Made by a program: the position numbers and the translations under genes. A stretch of 64,000 nt of DNA from Diplolepis rosae (taxonomy: Eukaryota > Arthropoda > Insecta > Hymenoptera > Diplolepididae). Numbering within the stretch: position 1 is the first letter of the stretch; every line of letters begins with the position of its first letter. This document shows positions 1-12,819 of the stretch, piece by piece. Below the pieces are notes generated by a model that made no database searches, was not told where the DNA came from, and saw only the letters and a list, made by a program, of their open reading frames with translations. The stretch is from contig JAPYXD010000755.1 in the NCBI GenBank assembly GCA_030998225.1, positions 2,294,001 through 2,358,000 of the forward strand, given 5' to 3'.

Positions 1-2389
1 AATTATCTCGAGAACTAAGAAGGTGGCCTAAAAAAAGAATTTGGTTTTTAATTGAAGATACATTGAGCCCTATTAGAAAAAATATAAATTTACATACGAG
101 TTTGCTGAGCGGTACCACAATTAGGAAAGTTTGACCCGGGGAAGCCATTTGCTGATAAACTCGTTAAATGATCTCTTAAACTTAGAACGTTGTCTAAAAA
201 AAGACTTTGGTTTTAAATTGCAGATTCTTTTTTCTCTTTTAAAAAATATATAAATTTTAATGTTTGTTTGCGGGTAGAAACCAAAATTATAAAAGTTTGC
301 CCTGGGAAAGCCGTTTCTGGACAAACTCGTCGAATTATCTCGAGAACTAAGAAAGTGGCCAACCGAAAGACTTTGGTTTTAAATTGAAGATACATTGTGG
401 GATATTAAAAAAAATATAAATTCAAATTTGAGTTTGCGGAGCGAAACCAAAATTATGAAAGTTTGACCCGGGTAAGCCATTTGTTGACAAACTCGTTAAA
501 TTATCTCTTAAACTGAGAACGTGGTCAGAAAAAAGACTTTGCTTTTGAATTGCAGATACATTATTCTCTGTTAAAAAAATATGAATTTAAATTTGTGTTT
601 GCGGAGCGTAACCAAAATTATGAAAGTTTGACCTGGGGAAGCCATTTCTGGACAAACTCGTCCAATTATCTCGAGAACTAAGAACGTGGCCTAAAAAAAG
701 GCTTTGGTTTTAAATTGAAGATACATTGTGCTATACTAAAAAAAATATAAATTGAAATACGAGTTTGCGGAGAGGAAACAAAATTAGGAAAGTTTGACCC
801 GGGGAAGCCATTTGCTGATAAACTCGTTAAATTATCTCTTAAACTGAGAACGTGGTCAGAAAAAAGACTTTGGTTTTGAATTGCAGATACATTGTGCTCT
901 GTTAAAAAAAATATAAATTTAAATTTGAGTTTGCGGAGCGAAACCAAAATTATGAAAGTTTGACCTGGGGAAGCCATTTGTTGACAATCTGGTCGAATTA
1001 TCTTGTAAACTAAGAACGTGGTCTAAAAAAAGACTTCGGTTTTAAATTGAAGATACATTGTGCTATATTAAAAAAAATATGAATTTAAATTCGAGTTTGC
1101 GGAGCGAAACCAAAATTATGAAAGTTTGACCCGGGGAAGCCATTTGCTGTTAAATTCGTTGAATTATAACTTAAATTGAAAACGTGGCCTAACAAAAGTC
1201 TTTGATTTTGAATTGCAGATACATTGTGCTATATTTGAAAAAATATAAATTCAAATTCGAGTTTGCGGAGCGGAACCAAAATTAGGAAAGTTTGACCCGG
1301 GGAAGCCATTTGCTGATAAACTCGTTAAATTATCACTTAAATTGAAAACGTGGCTTAACGAAAGTCTTTGGTTTTGAATTGCAGATACATTGTGCTATAT
1401 TAAAAAAAATATGAATTTAAATTCGAGTTTGCGGAGCGAAACCAAAATTATGCATGTTTGACACGGGGAAGCCATTTGTTGACAAACTCGTTAAATTATC
1501 TCTTAAACTGAGAACGTGGTCTAAAAAAAGACTTTGGTTTTGAATTGCAGATACATTGTGCTATATTAAAAGAAATATAAATTTAAATTTGTGTTTGCGG
1601 AGCGAAACCAAAATTATGAAAGTTTGACCTGGGGAAGCCGTTTCTGGTCAAACTCGTCAAATTATCTCGAGAACTAAGAACGTGGCCTAACAAAAGTCTT
1701 TGGTTTTGAACTGCAGATACATTGTGGGATATTAAAAAAAAATATAAATTCAAATTTGAGTTTCGGAGCGAAACCAAAATAATGAAAGTTTGACCCGGGG
1801 AAGCCATTTGTTGACAAACTCGTTAAATTATCTCTTAAACTGAAAACGTGGTCTAAAAAAAGACTTTGGTTTTGAATTGCAGATACATTGTGCTATATTA
1901 AAAAAAATATAAATTTAAATTTGTGTTTGCGGAGCGAAACCAAAATTATGAAAGTTTGACCCGGGGAAGCCGTTTCTGGACAAACTCGTCAAATTATCTC
2001 GAGAACTAAGAACGTGGTCTAAAAAAAGACTTTGGTTTTGAATTGAAGATACATTGTGCTATATTAAAAAAAATATGAATTTAAATTTGAGTTTTCGCAG
2101 CGAAACAAAAATTATGAAAGTTTGACCCGGGGAAGCCGTTTCTGGACAAACTCGTCAAATTATCTCGAGAACTAAGAACGTGGCCTAAAAGAAGACTTTG
2201 GTTTTGAATTGCAGATACATTGTGCTATATTAAAAAAAATATGAATTTAAATTCGAGTTTGCGGAGCGACACCACAATTATGAAAGTTTGACCCGGGGAA
2301 GCCGTTTCTGGACAAACTCGTCAAATTATCTCGAGAACTAAGAAGGTGGCCTAAAAAAGACTTTGGTTTTGAATTGCTGATACACTGTG

Positions 2390-2720
2390 CTATATTAAAG
2401 AAAATACAAATTGAAATACGAGTTTGCGGAGCGGAAACAAAATGATGAAAGTTTGACCCGGGGAAGCCGTTTCTGGACAAACTCGTCAAATTATCTCGAG
2501 AACTAAGAAAGTGGCCTAAAAAAGGAATTCGGTTTTGAATTGAAGATACATTGTGCTCTATTAAAGAAAATACAAATTGAAATACGAGTTTGCGGAGCGG
2601 AAACAAAATTAGGAAAGTTTGATCCGGGGAAGCCATTTGCTGATAAACTCGTTAAAATATCTCTTAAACTTAGAACGTGGTCTAAAAAAAGACTTTGGTT
2701 TTATATTAAAGATACATTGT
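2390..2720 (+). repeat. Tandem pair of ACAAATTGAAATACGAG monomers
   Basis: Two successive monomers share GAAAATACAAATTGAAATAC, starting 166 bp apart (AAATAC at 2402 and 2568). The first is followed by AAAATGATGAAAG and the second by AAAATTAGGAAAG and a GCTGATAAAC front-end. The same two-monomer arrangement is found at six other places in the window. Confidence 0.85.
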
Positions 2721-3549
2721 GCTATTTTAAAAAAAATATGAATTTAAATTCGAGTTTGCGGAGCGAAACCAAAATTATCAAAGTTTGACCCTGGGAAGCC
2801 ATTTGTTGACAAACTCGTTAAATTATCTCTTAAACTGAGAACGTGGTCAGAAAAAAGACTTTGGTTTTGAATTGCAGATACATTGTGCTGTATTAAAAAA
2901 AAGTATAAATTTAAATTTGAGTTTGCGGAGCGAAACCAAAATTATGAAAGTTTGCCCTGGGAAAGCCGTTTCTGGACAAACTCGTCGAATTATCTCGAGA
3001 ACTAAGAAAGTGGCCAAACGAAAGACTTCGGTTTTAAATTGAAGATACATTGTACCATATTAAAAAAAATATGAATTTAAATTCGAGTTTGCGGAGCGAA
3101 ACCAAAATTATGAAAGTTTGACCCGGGTAAGCCATTTGTTGACAAACTCATTAAATTATCTCTTAAAATGAGAACGTGGTATAAAAAAAGACTTTGGTTT
3201 AAAATTAAAGATACATTGTGCTATATTAAAAAAATATGAATTTAAATTCCAGTTTGCGGAGCGAAACCAAAATTATGAAAGTTTGTCCCAGGGAAGCCAT
3301 TTGCTGATAAGATCGTTGAATTATAACTTAAATTGAAAACGTGGCCTAACAAAAGTCTTTGGTTATGAACTGCAGATACATTGTGGGATATTAAAAAAAT
3401 ATAAATTCAAATTGGAGTTTCGGAGCGAAACCAAAATAATGAAAGTTTGACCCGGGGAAGCCATTTGTTGACAAACTGGTTAAATTATCTCTTAAACTGA
3501 AATCGTGGTCTAAAAAAAGACTTTGGTTTTGTATTGCAGATACATTGTG

Positions 3550-4207
3550 CTATACTAAAAAAAATATAAATTTAAATTTGTGTTTGCGGAGCGAAAACAA
3601 AATGATGAAAGTTTGACCCGGGAAGCCGTTTCTGGACAAACTCGTCAAATTATCTCGAGAACTAAGAAAGTGGTCTAAAAAAAGACTTTGGTTTTGAATT
3701 GAAGATACATTGTGCTCTATTAAAGAAAATACAAATTGAAATACGAGTTTGCGGAGCGGAAACAAAATGATGAAAGTTTGACCCGGGGAAGCCGTTTCTG
3801 GACAAACTCGTCAAATTATCTCGAGAACTAAGAAAGTGGTCTAAAAAAAGACTTTGGTTTTGAATTGAAGATACATTGTGCTCTATTAAAGAAAATACAA
3901 ATTGAAATACGAGTTTGCGGAGCGGAAACAAAATTAGGAAAGTTTGACCCGGGGAAGCCATTTGCTGATAAACTCGTTACATTATCTCTTAAACTGAAAA
4001 CGTGGTCTAAAAAAAGAATTGGTTTTGAATTGCAGATACTTTGTGCTCTATTAAAAAATATATAAATTTAAATTTGAGTTTGCGGGGCGAAACCAAAATT
4101 ATAAAAGTTTGCCCTGGGAAAGCCGTTTCTGGACAAACTCGTCGAATTATCTCGAGAACTAAGAAAGTAGCCAAACGAAAGACTTTGGTTTTAAATTGAA
4201 GATACAT
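3550..4207 (+). repeat. Four-monomer block, relative of the blocks at 9.0, 12.1 and 21.1 kb
   Basis: The block contains the tandem pair at 3727 and 3893. It then has a GCTGATAAAC monomer, and then one with ATATATAAATTTAAATTTG, GCGGGGCGAAACC and GCCCTGGGAAAGCCG. It matches the later blocks in order, but has GCCGTTTCTGG where they have GACGTTTCTGG, and AAACGAAAGAC where they have AAACGACAGAC. It may therefore be closer to the unmodified form. Confidence 0.8.
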
Positions 4208-6540
4208 TGTGGGATATTAAAAAAAATATAAATTCAAATTTGAGTTTGCGGAGCGAAACCAAAATTATGAAAGTTTGACCCTGGGAAGCCATTTGTTGAC
4301 AAACTCGTTAAATTATCTCTTAAACTGAGAACGTGGTCAGAAAAAAGACTTTGGTTTTGAATTGCAGATACATTGTGCTCTGTTAAAAAAAATATAAATT
4401 TAAATTTGAGTTTGCGGAGCGAAACCAAAATTATGAAAGTTTGACCTGGGGAAGCCATTTGTTGACAAACTCGTTAAATTATCTTTTAAACTCAGAACGC
4501 GGTCTAAAAAAAGACTTTGGTTTTGAATTGTAGATACATTGTGCTATATTAAAAAAAATATAAATTTAAATTCGAGTTTGCGGAGCGAAACCAAAATTAT
4601 GAAAGTTTGCCCTGGGAAAGCCGTTTCTGGACAAACTCGTCGAATTATCTCGAGAACTAAGAAAGTAGCCAAACGAAAGACTTTGGTTTTAAATTGAAGA
4701 TACATTGCGGGATATTATAAAAAATATAAATTCAAATTATAGTTAGCGGAGCGAAACCAAAATTATGAATGTTTGAACCTGGGAAGCCAACTGTTGACAA
4801 ACTCGTTGAATTACCTCTTAAACTGGGAACGTGGTCAGAAAAAAGACTTTGGTTTTGAATTGCAGATACATTGTGCTCTGTTAAAAAAATATCAATTTAA
4901 ATTTGAGTTTGCGGAGCGAAACCAAAATTATGAAAGTTTGACCTGGGGAAGCCATTTGTTGACAAACTCGTTAAATTATCTTTTAAACTGAGAACGTGGT
5001 CTAAAAAAAGACTTTGGTTTTGGATTGAAGATACATTGTGCTATATTAAAAAAAATATGAATTTAAATTCGAGTTTGCGGAGCGAAACCAAAATTATGAA
5101 AGTTTGTTCCGGGGAAGCCATTTGCTGATAAAATCGTTGAATTATAACTTAAATTGAAAACGTGGCCTAACAAAAGTCTTTGATTTTGAATTGCAGATAC
5201 ATTGTGCTATATTTGAAAAAATATAAATTCAAATTCGAGTTTGCGGAGCGGAACCAAAATTAGGAAAGTTTGACCCGGGTAAGCCATTTGCTGATAAACT
5301 CGTTAAATTATCACTTAAATTGAAAACATGGCCTAACGAAAGTCTTTGGTTTTGAATTGCAGATACATTGTGCTATATTAAAAAAAATATGAATTTAAAT
5401 TCGAGTTTGCGGAGCGAAACCAAAATTATGAAAGTTTGACCTGGGGAAGCCATTTGTTGACAAACTCGTTAAATTATCTTTTAAACTCAGAACGCGGTCT
5501 AAAAAAAGACTTTGGTTTTGAATTGTAGATACATTGTGCTATATTAAAAAAAATATAAATTTAAATTTGTGTTTGAGGAGCGAAACGAAAATTATGAAAG
5601 TTTGACCTGAGGAGGCCGTTTCTGGTCAAACTCGTCAAATTATCTCGAGAACTAAGAACGTGGCCTAACAAAAGTCTTTGGTTTTGAACTGCAGATACAT
5701 TGTGGGATATTAAAAAAAAATATAAATTCAAATTTGAGTTTCGGAGCGAAACCAAAATAATGAAAGTTTGACCCGGGGAAGCCATTTGTTGACAAACTCG
5801 TTAAATTATCTCTTAAACTGACAACGTGGTCTAAAAAAAGACTTTGGTTTTGAATTGCAGATACATTGTGCTATACTAAAAAAAATATAAATTTAAATTT
5901 GTGTTTGCGGAGCGAAACCAAAATTATGAAAGTTTGACCTGGGGAAGCCATTTGTTGACAAACTCGTTAAATTATCTTTTAAACTGAGAACGTGGTCTAA
6001 AAAAGACTTTGGTTTTATATTAAAGATACATTGTTCTATTTTAAAAAAAATATAAATTTAAATTTGAGTTTGCTGAGCGAAACCAAAATTATGAAAGTTT
6101 GACCTGGGGAAGCCATTTGTTGACAAACTCGTTAAATTATATATTAAAATGAGAACGTGGACTAAAAAAAGGCTTTGGTTTTATAGTAAAGATACATTGT
6201 GCTATATTAAAAAAAATATCAATTTAAATTCGAGTTTGCGGAGCGAAACCAAAATTATGAAAGTTTGACCCGGGGAAGCCATTTGTTGACAAACTCGTTA
6301 AATTATCTTTTAAACTGAGAACGTGGTCTAAAAAAAGACTTTGGTTTTTAAATTGATGATACATTGTGCTATATCTTTAAAAATATGAATTTAAATTCGA
6401 GTTTGCGGAGCGAAACCAAAATTAGGAAAGTATGGGAAAGCCGTTTCTGGACAAACTCGTCGAATTATCTCTAGAACTAATAAAGTGGCCAAACGAAAGA
6501 CTTTGGTTTTAAATTGAAGATACATTGTGGGATATTAAAA

Positions 6541-9530
6541 AAAATATAAATTCAAATTTGAGTTTGCGGAGCGAAACCAAAATTATGAAAGTTTGACCCT
6601 GGGAAGCCATTTGTTGACAAACTCGTTAAATTATCTCTTAAACTGAGAACGTGGTCAGAAAAAAGACTTTGGTTTTGAATTGCAGATACATTGTGCTCTG
6701 TTAAAAAAAATATAAATTTAAATTTGAGTTTGCGGAGCGAAACCAAAATTATGAAAGTTTGACCTGGGGAAGCCATTTGTTGACAAACTCGTTAAATTAT
6801 CTTTTAAACTCAGAACGCGGTCTAAAAAAAGACTTTGGTTTTGAATTGTAGATACATTGTGCTATATTAAAAAAAATATAAATTTAAATTCGAGTTTGCG
6901 GAGCGAAACCAAAATTATGAAAGTTTGTTCCGGGGAAGCCATTTGCTGATAAACTCGTTAAATTATAACTTAAATTGAACACGTGGCCTAACAAAAGTCT
7001 TTGATTTTGAATTGCAGATACATTGTGCTATATTTGAAAAAATATAAATTCAAATTCGAGTTTGCGGAGCGGAACCAAAATTAGGAAAGTTTGACCAGGG
7101 GAAGCCATTTGCTGATAAACTCGTTAAATTATCACTTAAATTGAAAACATGGCCTAACGAAAGTCTTTGGTTTTGAATTGCAGATACATTGTGCTATATT
7201 AAAAAAAATATGAATTTAAATTCGAGTTTGCGGAGCGAAACCAAAATTATGCATGTTTGACACGGGGAAGCCATTTGTTGACAAACTCGTTAAATTATCT
7301 CTTAAACTGAGAACGTGGTCTAAAAAAAGACTTTGGTTTTGAATTGCAGATACATTGTGCTATATTAAAAAAAATATAAATTTAAATTTGTGTTTGCGGA
7401 GCGAAACGAAAATTATGAAAGTTTGACCTGAGGAGGCCGTTTCTGGTCAAACTCGTCAAATTATCTCGAGAACTAAGAACGTGGCCTAACAAAAGTCTTT
7501 GGTTTTGAACTGCAGATACATTGTGGGATATTAAAAAAAAATATAAATTCAAATTTGAGTTTCGGAGCGAAACCAAAATAATGAAAGTTTGACCCGGGGA
7601 AGCCATTTGTTGACAAACTGGTTAAATTATCTCTTAAACTGAAATCGTGGTCTAAAAAAAGACTTTGGTTTTGTATTGCAGATACATTGTGCTATACTAA
7701 AAAAAATATAAATTTAAATTTGTGTTTGCGGAGCGAAACCAAAATGATGAAAGTTTGACCCGGGGAAGCCGTTTCTGGACAAACTCGTCAAATTATCTCG
7801 AGAACTAAGAACGTGGTCTAAAAAAAGACTTTGGTTTTGAATTGAAGATACATTGTGCTCTATTAAAGAAAATATAAATTTAAATTTGAGTTTGCGGAGC
7901 GAAACCAAAATTATGAAAGTTTGACCTGGGGAAGCCATTTGTTGACAAACTCGTTAAATTATGTCTTAAACAGAGAACGTGGTCAGAAAAAAGACTTCGG
8001 TTTTAAATTGAAGATACATTGTACCATATAAAAAAAAATATGAATTTAAATTCGAGTTTGCGGAGCGAAACCAAAATTATGAAAGTTTGACCCGGGGAAG
8101 CCATTTGTTGACAAACTCGTTAAATTATCTCTTAAACTGAGAACGTGGTCAGAAAAAAGACTTTGGTTTTGAATTGCAGATACATTGTGCTCTATTAAAA
8201 AAAATATAAAAATAAATTTGTGTTTGCGGAGCGAAACAAAAATTATGAATGTTTGACCTGGGAAAGCCGTTTCTGGAAAAACTCGTTGAATTATCTCGAG
8301 AACTAAGAACGTGGCCTAAGAAAAGACTTCGGTTTTAAATTGAAGATACATTGTACCATATTAAAAAAAATATGAATTTAAATTCGAGTTTGCGGAGCGA
8401 AACCAAAATTATGAAAGTTTGACCCGGGTAAGCCATTTGTTGACAAACTCGTTAAATTATCTCTTAAAATGAGAACGTGGTCTAAAAAAAGACTTTGGTT
8501 TTGAATTAAAGATACATTTTGCTATAGTAAAAAAAAAATAAATTTTGATTGGAGTTTGCGGAGCGAAACCAAAATTAGGAAAGTTTGTCCCAGGGAAGCC
8601 ATTTGCTGATAAGATCGTTGAATTATCACTTAAATTGAAAACATGGCCTAACAAAAGTCTTTGGTTTTGAACTGCAGATACATTGTGGGATATTAAAAAA
8701 AATATAAATTCAAATTTGAGTTTCGGAGCGAAACCAAAATAATGAAAGTTTGACCCGGGGAAGCCATTTGTTGACAAACTGGTTAAATTATCTCTTAAAC
8801 TGAAAACGTGGTCTAAAAAAAGACTTTGGTATTGAATTTCAGATACATTTTTCTATATGAAAAAAAATATAAACATAAATTTGTGTTTGCGGAGCGAAAA
8901 GAAAATTATGAAAGTTTCACCTGGGAAAGCCTTTTCTGGACAAACTCCGCAAATTATCTCGAGAACTAAGAAAGTGGCCTAATAGAAGACTTTGGTTTTG
9001 AATTGCTGATACATTGTGCTCTATTAAAGAAAATACAAATTGAAATACGAGTTTGCGGAGCGGAAACAAAATGATGAAAGTTTGACCCGGGGAAGCCGTT
9101 TCTGGACAAACTCGTCAAATTATCTCGAGAACTAAGAAAGTGGTCTAAAAAAAGACTTTGGTTTTGAATTGAAGATACATTGTGCTCTATTAAAGAAAAT
9201 ACAAATTGAAATACGAGTTTGCGGAGCGGAAACAAAATTAGGAAAGTTTGACCCGGGGAAGCCATTTGCTGATAAACTCGTTAAATTATCTCTTAAACTT
9301 AGAACGTGGTCTAAAAAAAGACTTTGGTTTTAAATTGAAGATACTTTGTGCTCTATTAAAAAATATATAAATTTCAATTTGAGTTTGCGGGGCGAAACCA
9401 AAATTATAAAAGTTTGCCCTGGGAAAGACGTTTCTGGACAAACTCGTCGAATTATCTCGAGAACTAAGAAAGTAGCCAAACGACAGACTTTGGTTTTGAA
9501 TTTAAAGTACATTGTGGGATATTAAAAAAA
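6541..9530 (+). repeat. Long higher-order copy L1 (about 18 monomers)
   Basis: Landmarks here recur downstream in the same order. The segment starting at 6552 reappears at 10037, that at 7382 at 10868, and that at 7714 at 11200, all with an offset of about 3,486 bp (21 monomers). The segments at 8966 and 9330 reappear at 12119 and 12483 with an offset of 3,153 bp (19 monomers). Both copies share the rare change GAACACGTGGCC (near 6980 and 10465), which supports common descent. The change in offset means about two monomers were lost or gained between 7.9 and 9.0 kb relative to L2. Confidence 0.85.
8966..9530 (+). repeat. Copy 1 of the GACGTTTCTGG / AAACGACAGAC block
   Basis: It holds the tandem pair at 9031 and 9197, then GAAGATACTTTGTGCTC, ATATATAAATTTCAATTTG, GGGGCGAAACC, AAAGACGTTTCTGGAC and AAACGACAGACTTTGG, and ends in GAATTTAAAGTACATTG. 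These rare changes sit together in only five places. Similarity to the other four copies stops near 9530, where this copy continues with ATGAATTTAAATTTG and they continue with ATAAATTCAAATTTG. Confidence 0.88.
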
Positions 9531-10024
9531 ATATGAATTTAAATTTGAGTTTGCGGAGCGAAACCAAAATTATGAAAGTTTGACCCGGGGAAGCCATTTG
9601 TTAACAAACTCGTTAAATTATCTCTCAAACTGAGAAAGTGGTCTAAAGAAAGACTTTGGTTTTAAATTGAAGATACATTGTGCCATATTAAAAAAAATAT
9701 AAATTCAAATTCGAGTTTGCGGAGAGGAACCAAAATTAGGAAAGTTTGACCCGGGGAAGCCATTTGCTGATAAACTCGTTAAATTATCTCTTAAACTGAG
9801 AACGTGGACTAAAAAAAGTCTTTGGTTTTAAATTGAAGATACATTGTGCTGTATTAAAAAAAATAATAATTTAAATTCGAGTTTGCGGAGCGGAAACAAA
9901 ATTATGAAAGTTTGCCCTGGGAAAGCCGTTTCTGGACAAACTCGTCGAATTATCTCGAGAACTAAGAAAGTAGCCAAACGAAAGACTTTGGTTTTAAATT
10001 GAAGATACATTGTGGGATATTAAA
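9531..10024 (+). repeat. Bridge of three monomers between L1 and L2
   Basis: These are ordinary monomers, including one with TTAACAAACTCG instead of TTGACAAACTCG near 9600. The last carries GCCCTGGGAAAGCCG and GTAGCCAAACGAAAGAC. No other content is seen. Confidence 0.8.
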
Positions 10025-12690
10025 AAAAATATAAATTCAAATTTGAGTTTGCGGAGCGAAACCAAAATTATGAAAGTTTGACCCGGGGAAGCCATTTGTT
10101 GACAAACTCGTTAAATTATCTCTTAAACTGAGAACGTGGTCAGAAAAAAGACTTTGGTTTTGAATTGCAGATACATTGTGCTCTGTTAAAAAAAATATAA
10201 ATTTAAATTTGAGTTTGCGGAGCGAAACCAAAATTATGAAAGTTTGACCTGGGGAAGCCATTTGTTGACAAACTCGTTAAATTATCTCTTAAACTGAGAA
10301 CGTGGTCTAAAAAAAGACTTTGGTTTTGAATTGAAGATACATTGTGCTATATTAAAAAAAATATGAATTTAAATTCGAGTTTGCGGAGCGAAACCAAAAT
10401 TATGAAAGTTTGTCCCGGGGAAGCCATTTGCTGATAAACTCGTTAAATTATAACTTAAATTGAACACGTGGCCTAACAAAAGTCTTTGATTTTGAATTGC
10501 AGATACATTCTGCTATATTAAAAAAAAATATGAATTTAAATTTGAGTTTGCGGAGCGGAACCAAAATTAGGAAAGTTTGTCCCGGGTAAGCCATTTGCTG
10601 ATAAACTCGTTAAATTATCACTTAAATTGAAAACGTGGCCTAACGAAAGACTTTGGTTTTGAATTGCAGATACATTGTGCTATATTAAAAAAAATATGAA
10701 TTTAAATTCGAGTTTGCGGAGCGAAACCAAAATTATGCATGTTTGACCCGGGGAAGCCATTTGTTGACAAACTCGTTAAATTATCTCTTAAACTGAGAAC
10801 GTGGTCTAAAAAAAGACTTTGGTTTTGAATTGCAGATACATTGTGCTATATTAAAAAAAATATAAATTTAAATTTGTGTTTGCGGAGCGAAACGAAAATT
10901 ATGAAAGTTTGACCTGAGGAGGCCGTTTCTGGTCAAACTCGTCAAATTATCTCGAGAACTAAGAACGTGGCCTAACAAAAGTCTTTGGTTTTGAACTGCA
11001 GATACATTGTGGGATATTAAAAAAAAATATAAATTCAAATTTGAGTTTCGGAGCGAAACCAAAATAATGAAAGTTTGACCCGGGGAAGCCATTTGTTGAC
11101 AAACTCGTTAAATTATCTCTTAAACTGACAACGTGGTCTAAAAAAAGACTTTGGTTTTGAATTGCAGATACATTGTGCTATACTAAAAAAAATATAAATT
11201 TAAATTTGTGTTTGCGGAGCGAAACCAAAATGATGAAAGTTTGACCCGGGGAAGCCGTTTCTGGACAAACTCGTCAAATTATCTCGAGAACTAAGAACGT
11301 GGTCTAAAAAAAGACTTTGGTTTTGAATTGAAGATACATTGTGCTCTATTAAAAAAAATATAAATTTAAATTTGTGTTTGCGGAGCGAAACCAAAATTAT
11401 GAAAGTTTGACCTGGGGAAGCCATTTGTTGACAAACTCGTTAAATTATGTCTTAAACAGAGAACGTGGCCAAAAAAAAGACTTCGGTTTTAAATTGAAGA
11501 TACATTGTACCATATTAAAAAAAATATGAATTTAAATTCGAGTTTGCGGAGCGAAACCAAAATTATGAAAGTTTGACCTGGGGAAGCCATTTGTTGACAA
11601 ACTCGTTAAATTATGTCTTAAACAGAGAACGTGGTCAGAAAAAAGACTTTGGTTTTGAATTGCAGATACATTGTGCTCTATTAAAAAAAATATAAATTTA
11701 AATTTGAGTTTGCGGAGCGAACCCAAAATTATGAAAGTTTGACCTGGGAAGCCATTTGTTGACAAACTCGTTAAATTATCTCTTAAACTGAGAACGTGGT
11801 CTAAAAAAAGACTTTGGTTTAAAATTGCAGATACATTGTGCTATATTAAAAAAAATATGAATTTAAATTCGAGTTTGCGGATCGAAAGCAAAATTATGAA
11901 AGTTTGAACAGGGAAGCCATTTGTTGACAAACTCGTTAAATTATCTCTTAAACTGAGAACGTGGTCTAAAAAAAGACTTTGGTTTTGAATTGCAGATACA
12001 TTGTGCTATATTAAAAAAAATATAAATTTAAATTTGTGTTTGCGGAGCGAAAACAAAATTATGAATGTTTGACCCGGGGAAGCCGTTTCTGGACAAACTC
12101 GTCAAATTATCTCGAGAACTAAGAAAGTGGTCTAAAAAAAGACTTTGGTTTTGAATTGAAGATACATTGTGCTCTATTAAAGAAAATACAAATTGAAATA
12201 CGAGTTTGCGGAGCGGAAACAAAATGATGAAAGTTTGACCCGGGGAAGCCGTTTCTGGACAAACTCGTCAAATTATCTCGAGAACTAAGAAAGTGGTCTA
12301 AAAAAAGACTTTGGTTTTGAATTGAAGATACATTGTGCTCTATTAAAGAAAATACAAATTGAAATACGAGTTTGCGGAGCGGAAACAAAATTAGGAAAGT
12401 TTGACCCGGGGAAGCCATTTGCTGATAAACTCGTTAAATTATCTCTTAAACTTAGAACGTGGTCTAAAAAAAGACTTTGGTTTTAAATTGAAGATACTTT
12501 GTGCTCTATTAAAAAATATATAAATTTCAATTTGAGTTTGCGGGGCGAAACCAAAATTATAAAAGTTTGCCCTGGGAAAGACGTTTCTGGACAAACTCGT
12601 CGAATTATCTCGAGAACTAAGAAAGTAGCCAAACGACAGACTTTGGTTTTGAATTTAAAGTACATTGTGGGATATTAAAAAAAATATAAA
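10025..12690 (+). repeat. Long higher-order copy L2 (about 16 monomers)
   Basis: This is the second copy of the order seen from 6.5 to 9.5 kb. It includes the GGTCAGAAAAAAGAC type 1 monomer near 10138, GAACACGTGGCC near 10465, the CCTGAGGAGGCC monomer near 10913, the AAAATGATG monomer near 11228, and the tandem pair at 12184 and 12350. Its distal end is itself the source or target of the larger duplication with 21.0 kb. Confidence 0.85.
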
Positions 12691-12811
12691 TTCAAATTTG
12701 AGTTTGCGGAGCGAAACCAAAATTATGAAAGTTTGACCTCGGGAAGCCATTTGTTGACAAACTCGTTAAATTATCTTTTAAACTGAGAACGTGGTCTAAA
12801 GAAAGACTTTG
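12028..12811 (+). repeat. Copy 2 of the GACGTTTCTGG block (about 0.8 kb)
   Basis: This is nearly identical base for base to 20974-21757 (offset 8,946 bp). It includes the tandem pair, the GACGTTTCTGG monomer, AAACGACAGAC, GACCTCGGGAAGCC and GTCTAAAGAAAGAC. The two copies part near 12811, where this one has GGTTTTTAATTGAAG and the other GGTTTTAAATTGAAG followed by a different A/T tract. Confidence 0.88.
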
Positions 12812-12819
12812 GTTTTTAA

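Larger units (their letters stand above)
1..6540 (+). repeat. Left mixed zone of the array
   Basis: Types 1, 2 and 3 alternate without a clean period that I could establish. Recognisable pieces are the tandem pair with ACAAATTGAAATACGAG at 2402 and 2568 and again at 3727 and 3893, and a lineage with GCCCTGGGAAAGCCG plus GTGGCCAAACGAAAGAC near 300, 2955 and 4110. The variant GAACGCGGTC linked to GAATTGTAGATAC appears near 4497, 5490 and 6815. A short deletion near 6430 removes part of GTTTGACCC. No gene or unique sequence is present. Confidence 0.85.

Noticed and set aside
2247..2636. Open reading frames of 60-129 codons, mostly on the minus strand, the longest here
   Set aside because: They are the same satellite read in different frames. 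A unit of 166 bp shifts frame by one base per copy, so frames stay open over one to two monomers only. The translations are repeats of each other, and no start, codon bias or domain supports a gene.
6425..6440. Short deletion giving AAAGTATGGGAAAGCCG
   Set aside because: It is a single small indel within a monomer, shared with no other copy that I saw, and has no further meaning.
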